DNA from: Luscinia megarhynchos
Taxonomy: Eukaryota > Chordata > Aves > Passeriformes > Turdidae
Reading direction: 5' to 3'
Assembly: GCA_034336665.1 (NCBI GenBank)
Contig: CM067576.1
Location: 11,833,385-11,897,384, forward strand
DNA: 64,000 nucleotides
Shown: positions 1 through 41,600 of the stretch, piece by piece
How the letters are laid out: every line of letters starts with the position of its first letter
Position numbering within the stretch: position 1 is the stretch's first letter
Made by a program: the position numbers and the translations under genes
The notes under the pieces: generated by a model
The model's database searches: none
Seen by the model: only the letters and a program-made list of their open reading frames with translations
Told to the model about the DNA's origin: nothing

Positions 1-28103
<28,103 letters not shown>

Positions 28104-31100
28104 GAGGGGCCGTGCTCGGGCCCGCCCGGGCCAGCACCGGGGATGCGGCGAGGGACGCGCAGGCCCCGGAAGCGCGGCCCGGCCCGGCCCTGGGACCTGC
28201 GCCCGCGGCTGCGAGGCTCCGGCAGATCTGCTGCCTCTCGAGCTTCCTTCCTCTTTCTCACTCAAATACTGTGCCCCGGTGTCATGGGGGAGGGGAATCC
28301 CGAGCTGGGTGTTGCTCTTGCCCCATGTCAGCTGTGAAGGCAGCACAGAGGGACCAAAGGCCTGCCAGGACAGTGTGGCACCAGCCTGGGCTGCAGTGAC
28401 CATCTCTGACCACAGCGCTGGACACCACACCAACGCCAGCCTGGACAGGCTTGACTTCAGAGGACACTACATCTTAAAAACTCTGCCCTCAAACATGGAT
28501 TTTTGCTTTTCATGTCTCCTCTCCAAAGAGAAACAGAGTAAAGACAAAGCCACATTTCAAACCACACCCATTCTTTTAAATTTCTATCATTTTATGTTTG
28601 CAGGAAGAAGTAGGAGACTCTCTCTCTCTTCTGTAAACAAACCAGTACTTTCTTAAAGACTTATTGTCAATATGAAACTGCCAAAAGCAATTTCTAATGT
28701 ATTGCCAATCTGTGCTTCCACACAGGCTGCTGTGGGAGCAGCTGGGGTGAGAACACCTTGGATGTACAGAAGAGCAAGCCAAGCTGTTAGGAATGTGGAT
28801 TAAGGACAATATACTGATTTGAAGGCATTATGCCACCTTAGAGTTTAAAAACCCAAATGAAATCCCAGCAAGATTTACTGTTTGTTTGATCTTCTTAGTA
28901 CAACAAATTCAGTTGACAATCCTGTCCTCTGGATATTCCACCACAGTTTAGCAATCATTGTTTATCCAAACTGTTTAACACTGCCATGCTACATCCATCT
29001 CCTGGTTTTTGATAACCATCTTCTCTCGTTTTGATAACACATGACATCTTATTTCTCAATTTTAATGTTCAATTTATGCCCTTATTTTTCAATTTATGCT
29101 CTGTGTGGAGCACAGACTGCCAGTCTCTCTCTTTGTGGAATTCTAATACATATTTCTTCAGGAAAATCACTTTAACCTTTGTGAGAAATTTGCTTGAATT
29201 GGTCTAATCTTAACCATACTAGTTTAGAACAGGATTTTAGCTCCTTAGTCTCCCCTACAATAACATTGAAAGTCATGTTACGTTTACCAAAGTGGGCTAA
29301 ATTCCCAGCAGCTCCCATTATCTCCATTTACAGACAACAAGCTTCATCTAAAAGTTCTTAATCTTTTCTGTCCCTGGCAAATCCACTCTGCAGTGTTATT
29401 CTGTCAAAAAGAGATTTTGATGCTGAACAATTTAATCTTTTAGTTAACTCTGGGTTCTGAGTGGTAACTTCCTAACCAGTGGTAATTATCTTCCTTACTC
29501 CTCCCAATCCCTGTTGCAGCAAATCCCCTCTTCCCATTCATGACTCGGCCTAAGAGTTGTCTTGTTTTTATTTTCTTGTTCTGCCTTACTCTACCTTATT
29601 GTGTTTCCCTGTAAAACAGGGGCCCAGAAGAAAACTGTTTCTTTCTAGCACTCATTTATAAACCTGCTCCTCCATGGGGGTCTAATACACTTAGTTAATA
29701 CTATTGTCTTTTGAAAGTAAATGATCTAAAATACAAAAATTTCACCTACAAACTGGGGTCCAATTTGCAACACTTTTGTGATGCCCTGATGTGATTCTGC
29801 AGAGCACAGCACAAAGGGACAGGGCTCTGGACAGAGCTCACATCCCCTTTTACCCTCCCTCAAAAGCCAACTCAAGGGCCAAACTCTCACAGGAATTGCT
29901 GCCTCCCACAGCCATCCCCTTCCCTACTCCAACTCTCAGCATTGCAGAGCTGCTGGAACTTCCTCCTGGCAGACTTTCATGATGATGCTTTTGCAACTCC
30001 TCAGCTATTGGAAACCACTGCCACTTCATCCCACTCAGCTTCCACCTTGTCTGGCTATGTCAGAAAAATTGCTGCCTGTAACACCTAATGAATGGATTGG
30101 GAAACCAAATCCTTCCTTAGCTGTAAGAGGAAAGTGCACTCAGAGTAACTCTAAAATCCTGTTCTTACAGCAGAGAACAAACAGGTCTAAGAAATTAAGG
30201 TGGGCAACAGTCACACTCTTCATTCTGTGGAGGTTTTTAGCCCAAGTTGGTTTATTCACGCTCTTACTTCCACAATGATATCTCACAAAAAAACAGGGGA
30301 TAGATTAATTAACCTCAAATACCTCTTCTCCTTTTCCAAAACAGATTTTTTAACAAAAATAGAAAATGCCTTCCTTCCCTGAAAAACAAATCTTCTAGAA
30401 GGCCATGAAGCAGCAGTGACAGCCCAGTCACTTTGCCCTCCCATTCCACCTCTTAAGTTCATGGAGACTCTGTCTAAGCTGTAGTTACCTGAAAGGCTCT
30501 CCCCAGATTTCCCTGTTATTATACTCAAATGTACCCCAGCTCTCCTTTCCCAGTTGGCCCATTGGCCTCCCTACCCAATTTTTTCCTTATAAGTCCCTTC
30601 CCCTGATCCCCATTAGTCCCAGTTTGGTGCATGTTCCACTTGTTTCCCTATTGGTTTCCCTGCTCCCTTGCCCACCTCTGCACCATTTTTCCCTGATCCC
30701 ATGCTCTGCCCCTCTGAACCCATATTTCAATCCAGACCCTTCCATGCTCCTTGTCCTTGTCCCTGGACCATTTTCTTGTGGAATAATCCTGCCCTGTGGA
30801 ACCCTATACAAGGACCCTTCCTGCCTCTCCATCAGTTGCTCAAACCACCTGGTGTGTGTGATTTCCCCCCTGTCGAATGAGCCTGTGGCCACCAAAGAGA
30901 CTCTCTCCCTCTCTCTGGAGATGCTTTCAGAAGGTTATGGCACCTCAACATCACCCACCACAACAGAAACTCCGTGGAGGAAGCTCACAAGAAAAACTTA
31001 GCTTTTGGGGGCTGGGCACAGGCAGAAAGAAGACAATTCTTGCTTCCTTCAATACTGCTATCAGTTTCAGAAAACAAGACCTTGTCACATGCTGAGTAGC

Positions 31101-32690
31101 TAATTATCCACTTTTTAGCTAAGCTAATTTCCATTATAAAGAAGAATTTCAGCAGAAGACACAAGTTGCATTTAACTGCCTCTAAATTCTATTCTATGCC
31201 AAGATCTGTGAGCACAGTTGCAGAAAAGCAATTGATGGGACAAACCAGAACCAAATAAATACAGCAAGAACTCTCATGCACAGTTCCTCAAGTGTGTTAT
31301 GGCAAACCCAAAGCCTGAACTCCAGACACGTTCCCCCATCTGCACTCCTGCAAGAGGATGTGTAAACACAAATACATTGCATAAAATGATAAAGCTTGCA
31401 TGCTCCAGGAGGACTCCAACAGCAGAGACTGTAAAGCAGATCCTGGGGGAAATTAGATAATCCTTATAAGTTTCATTTGTTTGTGAAAATGACATGCCAG
31501 TTTAAAAAGTTATTTCAACCTAGAAAAAAATTTTAGAAATGCCACATGCCCAGTAACTCAATAAATATATAGTTAACTATAACAAATCAACACACAATTA
31601 ACATAACATATAATTGTCTTATTAGACAATCTGCAGCTCAGTACTGCCATTTAAAGTACATTATCCAATGTCAATTTACTAAAGGTTTTCCTCTAAGTAG
31701 AACAATTACTTACCTCAGTTGTTTTATACTATTTGTATCTTACAGTACTGACAGTAAACAAATGTAACTTTTATCACTTGCTTAAAACAGGATTTTTTTC
31801 TAACATTTTGTGGCATAAAAACCAGGATTTCTAAAGTCAAGAAGAGCAGGAACTATCTCATGGCTATGAATTTGCTGTCAGTAATAATACCTTAGTAAAA
31901 ATTCAGAAGAAGATATTCTCAGTTTATGTAGCTTCATTAACAACAGACTGAAAAACTCAGCTGCACAGCAAATTTCTTATATCACTGAAGGGACACAGTC
32001 TGATTCTATGACACACAGATTTCCTGATTATTTTGTTCAAAGAAGTAGCAGCCACTGGGCTGTGCTGGAACAGAACTCTGCAGAAATGCTCTGATAATGA
32101 GATGCAGCTGCCTGGAAAGGGAGAGGACATGGTCATTTAAGGTGACATTCCCACCTTTTTAGTCACTTCTGCTGTGATCAGAGGTTTGGTTTTGGTTGAA
32201 GTAAACAAGTGATGAGCTGAAGCCACCCACATGCACAGGGTTAGCAAAATGCCAGGCACTACTTCAGACCTGGCAGTCTGAAAACAAACCAGGGGGTTGC
32301 AAGACTGCTCCCCAATGTATTCTTTTCCATGATGGATTTTAAAAATCTTAAAGAACTTTCACCTTAACTGCTGAGTCTTTCACTTAGAAACTAGCTAATC
32401 CATTCACCAGAGGGACATTAAACTGTAGTATCATGACTCAAATGAAGTAATCAAACTTCCATACAAATACTCCCAAGAATTAATGGAACTAGCTTAAAAG
32501 CTCTCAGAATTATTCTGCATGAACTTCAGGAAGTTACAGAACTGTCTCCTAAAAACATGACACACAGCATTACACTTTCTTATTATTTATTGAGAGGTAC
32601 TTTTTTTTAACAAAAAAGTTCTACGAAAGACATCACCTTCATTTTAAAAAAATGGATACATGTTTCTTCTCAAATACAATACAGGCTGCA
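28104..32690. other. Intergenic gap between SPDL1 3' end and DOCK2 5' end
   Basis: About 4.6 kb. The GC-rich reading frames at 28078-28656 are by-products of the CpG patch. A C/T-rich block at about 30490-30960 may be an old LTR. The rest is unremarkable AT-rich sequence with no recognised gene or RNA. Confidence 0.65.
30490..30960 (+). mobile_element. Possible decayed LTR (pyrimidine-rich block)
   Basis: A long C/T-rich stretch with repeated CCCATTGG and CCTATTGG (CCAAT-type) units, a TATA-like CTATACAAGG at about 30804, and a CT-repeat near 30900. This layout resembles the U3-R part of an avian endogenous retrovirus LTR. No clean TG...CA termini or target-site duplication were found, so the call is tentative; a simple pyrimidine tract is the alternative. 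Confidence 0.3.
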
Positions 32691-35600
32691 TTTTATAAAG
32701 AAAGAAATAAACCTTTATTTTAATTAATAGCAAAAATACAAGAATCCATAGAGTTTCAAACACTGACCAACAAAACACACAGTGATTCACCTGCACTTTT
32801 GCAAATAGGTTGGCCTGAAAGTTGAAAAGTTATACATTAGGAGGAAAAATATTAAGAATTCCGAATCTAGAAACTGGAAGAAATCTAGGAGCACATCACT
32901 TAGGTGATTTCTCCATCAACACTGTCTAGTCTATCTTACCATGTAATTAAACCTCTGTTGACCAGAACTCCTCCACAACAGCCCCATGCTTCAAAAGAAA
33001 GAGCAATTAATGCGTTTAGAGTCTGCCAAAAATGGAGAGAGAACAGGCCACACCTCAGGTCAAGTGCAGGTGCCCTCAGGGAAGTCATCAAAAGTGCAGT
33101 TCTGCCAGGCAATCCCACCCTTCATAACAGCAGGCAGATCAATATTCAAGTTAGCAATCTGTGCACTGATGTGAGACAGTTCACTCAGCAGCTCCTGCTG
33201 AAACAGGACCCCAAAGTGTCCAGATTCCCTTGCAGATGTGATTTATTGCTGAGCACACTGAGTTTCAGAACTTGCCTTAGAAGATACATACAATGTGGAA
33301 TGTTTCTTCTTCTGTGTTTTCTTCTCTGTTGAGATTTTAGTTTCTCTCTTATCTTCTTCTGTAGTTTCAAATCTGGATTCAGCTGTTAACCTATAGGCAA
33401 AGCAATCATTCTAAATACATATTTAGTTAATATAAACCAGGACTAAAATAAGAATTTTAGGCAAAATCAACAAGCCAACTGGCAAACAAGACCATCCATA
33501 TACAGAGACAGAGCAAACACAGTTTAAGAAGAAAATGAGACTAAACCAAAGCATTTTTATATCAGTCTTAATGACATTTCATCACTTAAAACACCCCCCT
33601 ACACCTCAGCTGCTGAAATGTTTGGTAAGAAAGGTTACTGGATATATGAAGTGGCTGAGATCAGCCTTCAAGCAACACCAGTCATGCACAGAGAAGAGAT
33701 CCAGACCCAAAAGCACGAGCTCCAGGTGAAAAGTCTGAGCAACATCCATACAAATGGGATGAAATCAAGTTTCTTGCTTCTACACCACCAAAAAAAACTG
33801 CCTTTAAAATAATATGCTCCTTTCAACCTCATTCTACATTACTAAGGCCTTCAGCTTAGTGCTTGAATGTCCTAAGCTGGGGGAAGACTTCTTTTCAGGC
33901 TCTAAATTATATCATTTGTCCATTGACAGGTTTCAATTCTGTTATGAATGTAAATGGGGATAAAACTGTCTCATTGCTGTTAAAAAGATAATTCTGAAAT
34001 CAAAACATCAGATTGTGCTCAGATGCCTAAATCTTGTTTTTAACTTAATGAACATGCAAACATACCATTAGACCAATTGATGAATATTGGTATTTTACCC
34101 AAGCAAATCACCCACAGCCCATTGACTGTTACACATGATTATTTCCACAAAAAAAGAAATTATGGAAAATGAAGCTTCAAATTAGGCATCACTTTATACA
34201 GCAACACAAACTCTGCACTCTTTTATCAGCACATGCATTAAAGCAATTCTCTGGTGACCCTGTGGATTTTTAGTGGTCTCAGGAGCCCTCAGTGAGCAAC
34301 CCACACCACGGACAGCTGCTTCAGTGATATTTTTCCCAACACAAATAGCTGCTACTCAGTTGTTAGACTTATTTACAACACAGAAAGGTGCAGCTGAACA
34401 TGAGAACTATGAAAGGAGCTGTAACAAATCTGGCGAAATTCAGCTACAGATTCAAACTGCTGTCAAACTATGATGCATTGCAGGCCATGTGCATGTTATT
34501 CTCTATAAGCACTGTCTCAACAGGCTCTGCTGTGCTCCTCCTCTAGATCAGGGTTTGCTCCACCATGTGCTTTGCATTAAGCTCACATTTGTAACTCTGA
34601 TAGCTGAGCACCTTCTGTCCGTGGTCACCTCCATTTTGAGCTGGACAAATCACTATGTGGTTACAGCTAGAAGGAATTATTCAGAGGAAAAAAGTGTTCT
34701 CAGCAGCCATCGTGTGGCTTGCACTCCCCCAGCAGCTGCAGTTGGGGATGGAGAGTTTCTGTCCATGAACCTGTTCCTATGGCAGATTCCCTTCATTTGT
34801 CTCTCCCACTCTTCTGCCTTAAACAACCCCTGTCCCAGGCCACCAAAAACACCACTCTAGTGGCCAAAATTGGCAACAGAGTCCCTATAAGCATGCAGAA
34901 AGAACTCAAACCATAACAAATAAAAACCACATTCACTTAAATTATGTCCCAAAGCAGCCCAACTAGATTTATACAAAATATTGCCCTTTCAAGGTATTAT
35001 ATAATTCTCTTAGCATATAATGTAACAACTCTGACAATCACATTCACCCTGTGCCTCTTGAGGAGGAGGATATAGAAGCCAGGACTGAGGGAGTTAAGCT
35101 GAGCCTGGGAAGAAGGACTGGGGCAATTTTCTTTTTCTTTCTACTGCCCCCACTGTCTTTAATTGGTAAGGAGTTAGTCTACCCTAAGCCTGGTTTGCCC
35201 ATGACCAGCTGACCTCTGTCATCTTTACCCACAAACTTTTTCCATCCAGTGCTCTTGTTTGTGCTATGGAAGAGAGGGAGGAGCAGCAGATGTGCAGCTG
35301 GCAGCAAGCTGAGGTTCACCCCAGAGCCCTCAGGGAGCAGCCCTTAGAGCACTGTCCTGGTTCATCAGGTGTCAGCACAGGGAATGGATCAGAAAGAACA
35401 GACAATGGTTAAACACTTCAAGCAAATGCTGGGGAAATAATGACATGATTCAAGCTTTTACTCTACAGACTCCAAAACTGAGATAAAACTGTGGCTCCTT
35501 CTACCTGTTTAAGGAAGATGAATTTGTTTCATCAGGTGGAGCTTTACTTCCCAAGGCTGAGAGCTGTGCCTAAAACCCCAAAGAGTATTATTAGTTATCC

Positions 35601-38600
35601 AGATCTCATGCTGAGCCAAATGGCCACAGGCAATTGGACAAAGCCCAAGTGAAGTAGATTTGGTGTATGTAATCCAACTAAATAATTTAGGGAAGCAAAT
35701 AAGCTCTTAGACATCCAAGCTCTTCTTTAGATCAAACTCAGGCAAACAGCCTCAAATCTCAAAGCAAAATAAATTGTGCAGCAAGGGCTAGAGTCTACTA
35801 TTTCAGTTTAAGAAGGGAAGAAAAGCATTTCAATAGAGAAATGTACCTTTTCATTGACCAATTAGTTGGCTAAGCTAAAGACATAATTGCACATAACCTT
35901 TGCATTGCCAGAATTCCAGTATGCACTGACAACTAATAATTACCACTTGAGTATTTAAATCTGTAGTCCCAACACTCTCATATCATAACCTAATCAGTGC
36001 CACCACCTAATGAGCTACCCCAGGGCTGGCTGCAGCCCTCTGGCAGGACACAGAGGTGCCCTGAACACAGGTGTTGGCTGAGACTATCCAGCTGTACCTG
36101 CTTAAATCACCACAGCAAGGAAGTCCCTCCACACAAGGGAGTTTGTCACCTCCACAAACACACACAGATCACTTCTGACCACTTCCTCATCACCTCCTGA
36201 GCTGAGATGACAAATTCAAACACCACTTTCTAGAAATGAAGTTTGCAGCCCTTTCACAGCTACGGTGGCTCTGTTCTCCCACAATTCATGGGGCAATGTC
36301 AGAGCTCCACTAATTACTCCACAAAAATTTATTCCAGGTACAAAACCAACCCCCAGAGACCACAACAGCCTTTTCAGCTGCAGCATCACATTTTAGTTAA
36401 CACAAGGTGAAACACTGACAATTATCCACCCTTATTTCTTCCTCCTACAAACTCTCCCTTTTCAGATTCCCACTCCTGATCAATTTGCCAATATTTTCTG
36501 TCCCTAAGGTTCAGCCACACCTATCACAACAGCCCAAAGATTCTTTCAGAGTTTAGAAACCCAGCTTCTCAATTACACAGATTTCAACATTACTTCCTAT
36601 TTTATAGCACATCATAGCAGATCCGGGGTAAGTAAATCCTTAATGTTAGCTTAATATCACTATTGGAGGTCTTAGTAGTTCATTAACACAATCAGAAACA
36701 AAGAGAATTCTGCCTGGATTTGCCTTTTACAGGCTCATACTATCACTGAAAAAAAGCTTAACAGCTTATACGGCGTTTTGTGGCAGCTTAATTGGTGTGG
36801 TGGATTTTTGTGTTTGTGGTTTTTATTTTTCAAAATTTTTCATGTTTTGTTCCTTATTTGAATCAACAGCTATAGGTACAAGATTAGAAAACTCCCCCTG
36901 AACTATGATTTCATCTTCCTCTTCCACTTTTTCTACTCTCTCTGCTTTCCAGCATCAACTCCATAAATAATTTTCACTCCTCCCCCTCCCTCCAGTAGGT
37001 TTCCCCCTCCAGTTCCCATAAACGATTTCGAACAGTTTCCTGTAAGCAGACATTCTATCTTCTTTTCCCAAAGTAATATGAGGAAATAAGTAAAACTCTT
37101 ATCAGGTTACATTCTGCCTTTTCCTTTATGTGTAGAGGACATTGTCAAAACCCAATACCATCACTAAATAATCCCAATCTTTCCTCTCCACTTCCACCCA
37201 CATCTGACCTTCCAGATCTTCCCTCCTCACTAACAACCCCACATTTTAACACAGCTGTTAAAACGGCTGTTTCTGCCATATTCTCTCCACAGTTTAAGAA
37301 GACTGCAGTGTTTGGCTACTTTAAGTCTGTTAATTGCATCCATGCAACCTTGAGTAATCAAAGAGCCAAAGCATCAATCCAGTTACTCCTGAATGCCATT
37401 AACTTTGGCTATTTCTTCTAGCAGATATTAGCAAGTTGCAAGCCTAAAACATCTGGACTAGCCTAGACTTTTTTCTACCCCCAAACACTCAAATATGTGT
37501 TTACAAAGATTATGAACAGAATACAAAAAGTATTTAGTTAAAAAAGTAGAAACAAGGTCAGCATTGTTTTCATTGGACAAAAAAGCTGGAGATAATGATT
37601 GCTCTCACTTATTTTACCATCTAGCAAAACAGAACTTCAATTCTCAGTTCAGGGGAAAAATTTCCTCTTAATTTGGCAGTTGTGTTTCCAGCTATTGTGC
37701 ATCCAGACTACACATTTCATTGGTCTGACAACACAGATAGCCAATTAATTCTCTATTACCTTGTACAATGAAAGTTAACACAATTCAGGTGAAGAATTAC
37801 TTAAATAATTTTTAGGCTTTTAGCTAATTCTGGAAGTTGCTGTGAGCTGAAATTAGGTATGAAACCGGAGCATGATTCCAGTTGCCTTTATTACCTTGAG
37901 CTGTAACACAGCTGTGTGGCAGTTTTGAGGGGATCAAGAACACAAAGTTTCAGCTGGAGCAAACCAAGTGAGCTGTCATGCTCCCTGCACACCTGAAATG
38001 TCTTCAAGCAACTGTAAAGTTATTTCAGGGACTGTTTCAAGAGTCTCTCTTATTAGTCAGTGTTTTAGTCCTCCTAAAAGGTAGCGAGAGGTTCAGCGTG
38101 GGCAGCTGGAGCTGAGGAATGACACTGCATGCAACACTGAGGAAATAGATAAAGAAGTGGAGAGCACAGTTCATGCAGCGAAAGAAAAGAGATGCAGGTC
38201 TGTGCTGATTGCCTTGAGCAGAGACAGAAGCTGACACTGACCTGGGGACAGCTGGAGACGAGGAATTGTTTCCACTTCTGCTATTCGAAGTAAAGGCGAC
38301 ATGATTCTCATCTTGAATTCTAACTCTCTTTCTTTCTCTTTCAGGTTCAACAATGTTTCGTATTGCCTGGAAAGCTGTATGTAGGGGGGATGCTTGGAAA
38401 GGCTGTTTTTTTGGAGAAGCATCACTTTGCTCCAGGTTCTTGGTAGTCATCTTTTTCCCCTCCTTACTTGGCAATTGAGTGTGAGGAGTTTCTTTCACTG
38501 GACTATTTTTACTGTCAAAGTATTCACAAGTCACATTCATTGGAATTTTCTCCTTCTTCTTTTTAATTTTAGGCCCTTTAAGTAATTCTAAAGGAAAAAA

Positions 38601-41600
38601 GGAATATACTTTTTGTACAAAAGAGAAGCTGGAGATGACTTATCCCCCCAATATGTTCATAATAAAAGTAAGAACATTTCACATGACTAAAGAGGAGCTT
38701 GGAATAATTCTTAATAGACAATTTATAGCCCTTAAAGAATGTTTCTGATCATCCCAACAGAAGTTAGCTTGAAAAAGAGACAACATCTTTCTCCTCATCC
38801 ACTCTGTCTTTTCACAAAGGCTTTAAACCCAATTCTGTGAACTGCAGGCTGCTCCCACAAATAACATTTTACAGTTAAATCCTTTGGGTGCAGACATAAA
38901 CAACTTTCTGGTTGGGTCTGGTCCCCTGTTCATGGAATCCCAGAATAGTTTGGGTTGGAAGGGACCTTAGCACGTCTTGCTCCCACACCCTGCCATGGGC
39001 AGGTGTTGCTATACAGCTAGGATGCAGCAAAAGAATATAGCAACATACAACTTCCTTCAGAGGCAGAAGAAAAGCTATTTATTAAAAAAGCAATCATACT
39101 TTTATAGACTAGATTGCAGAGCTGAGGATAGAACCAAACTGATTGGGCCAAGGAAGGTAACACCTCTTGTAAACACGCCTTTACCAAAGCACCTTGTAGC
39201 TCACACATCCTCCTGTGCCAACATTCTTTCCCTTCTGTTTTCCTTTGAGTAGCTTGAGAAAAACTCAAGCTTTTTTTTTTTCCCTAGCTCTCACAGTATG
39301 CACAGGCAGGGACACCTTCCACTATCCTAGGGTGCTCCAAGCCCCATCCAACCCAGCCTTGGACACTTCCAAAGATGGGGAAGTCACAGCTGCTCTGGGC
39401 AGTCTGTGGCAAGGCCTCCCCATCCTTACAGGGAAGTTTCTTCCTAGTATCTCATTTATGTATTTAAATATAATCCTCTTCCTCCCTTGCTTTGCACATA
39501 CTCAGGTATCAGCTGTTTGTCAGGTGGGCCTCTAGTCAGAATTTAATCCACGTTAACTTGAGCTACTGAACTGCTTTCCTATAAATGCTTTGCACCTTAT
39601 TCCAAAGCTCCTGTCAGCTGCCTTACACTCAGAGAGCCGAGGCTTCCCATCACCTGGGAGTGAGCAGCTTCACTGCTGCTATTCTGGGAAACACCTGAGA
39701 TTTCATCCCACCCACTCGAGTATGGTTACCTACCTGTGCTCTATAAAGCCCCTGAACATTTGTAAGTGTAAAACTGCATTCTTTAATCTCCTCCAGTCAG
39801 TGTTCACATACCCAAGTGAGGTCTTGAGCAAGGCAGGGCTTTTCTACTTCATCTCAGCAGATTTTGGATCAGGTTATTTCAGAAAGTCAGCTATTTGAGC
39901 ATTAAATTATGGAACTAAAACCAATGTCTTCCTGTTTAATATAACTCCATTTCTAAAGGCTGAGAAAATCAGAAACTTCTATTTTCCCAAACAGAAAAGA
40001 AGTATTTACCTTCAGGTTCGTATTTCATTTTCAGCTCATCCAGCATAACCCGCAGGTTCATATTCTCACTCTGACAAGCCTGCAAATGCCTCTCATTTGT
40101 GAAGAGCTTTCTTTCAAACTCCAGCACCCTTTGGCTCTCATACAGAGCTTTCATTCTCTGCAAGGATAGCTCATTTTTCAGTGTTTCCATTTCCTTGCTG
40201 AGTTAGGAGGAAAATTATACAAATCAGTCAAAACTTGGATTGGTTTTGGTTTTTTTCTTTTAGTAAAGCAACAACTAATCACTCAATTTCACCTTGAATT
40301 GGTATTTACACATTAGTAGGAAAAAAAAAAAATCAAGCTTTTTTGTCCTATAAAACAATTTGTGAGTCTTATTATCTCACTTTTTATAAGAGAAATAAGC
40401 ATACACAGCCTAAAGGCTAAGACTTTTCATACAGTTTCCTTACAAATTAACTTTTAATTGACTCAAGGGTCTCAAATGCCCTGTATCTAGGAGTATTAAC
40501 TTTTCTAGAAGAAAGCAATAATCATAAACAATATTTCTGCTGTTACCTTTTGAAACATAAATGAAGCTACAATAAAAGAATTCTCAGTCTTATAACAAAG
40601 TCAGGTTGGCTCCACAGCATTAGAAAACGGATCCAGAACAAAACCCATCTGCACATGCAGTCAGTGCACACAAACAGCAACAAAAAAAGGAAGGATGAAA
40701 ACAAGTATCTAGAAGACAACCCTGCCACAACCAGGGCCTCAGGCTGGAAGTACTTACTTTGAGTTGTCAAGTTTAATTTGCAGTAAATCTGCATAGTAGC
40801 CATTTTCAGAATCACTTCCTTTCGCACCATTAGCGGGTCTGGACTCCTCCATACTCTCATATAAACTCTGATAAAGAACAAGTGTCAGGTTGTCAAGCAG
40901 TGACCTTTCAGAAGCACATTAGCTTAGTTCTTAGGAGACATTTTCCATGCATTTTGATGGAGAAGCCTCATCATAGAGGGATTTAAACACAGAAGATAAA
41001 ACTCAGCTGCTCTGAGTACCTTCTCATGTGTTACAAATGTCAAATAGCACTAAAACTGACAGCTCTCTCTCATTCACTGAAAACAGGAAAAAAAGTGAGT
41101 TCTCAACTCCAGAAGGTTTGCAACTACAGAACAGCTTCCTTACTTTTTACTTGAAAATACAGGGTGTTTAGTTAACTCACAGGGAATTTTTCTCAGCATT
41201 TATTTCAAGGCTTCAGCAGCTGGACCCCAGAGGAATACCAGCCATGGTAATCAACAGTCAAAATCTCAAAATCAATTTCATATTTCAGATGAGGAAATTG
41301 GTTCGTAGTAAAGATACTATAAATGCAGCAACATGTGACACTGGGGTTTTTGTTAAGTTTTCTTTCCAAAAAAGCAATACACAAATTTAATCCTGTCCCA
41401 GAGACCTCCCAGGCCTCTGTCAGTCACTGCCTAAAGACACTTTTGATGGTTATAGGAATCAATCATTCAATTTCCCAACACTACTTATTTAATGGCCTAG
41501 AGACAGAAGTAAGTACAGCTCACACTTAAACATGACAAAACTGATAAAACAATCAACCTTCCTCAATTATTGCTAAAATGGGTTAAGCCTGGCTTCACAC

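Noticed and set aside
30624..31001. 125-codon reading frame in the intergenic gap
   Set aside because: It lies in the pyrimidine-rich LTR-like block; low-complexity Pro/Ser/Leu translation without a known domain.
38037..38241. Continuation of the SPDL1 exon 10 frame to 38037
   Set aside because: Treated as intron: cutting at 38241/38242 restores phase and the PRLTAES...CAQQ end that matches other vertebrates. Kept only as a retention possibility.
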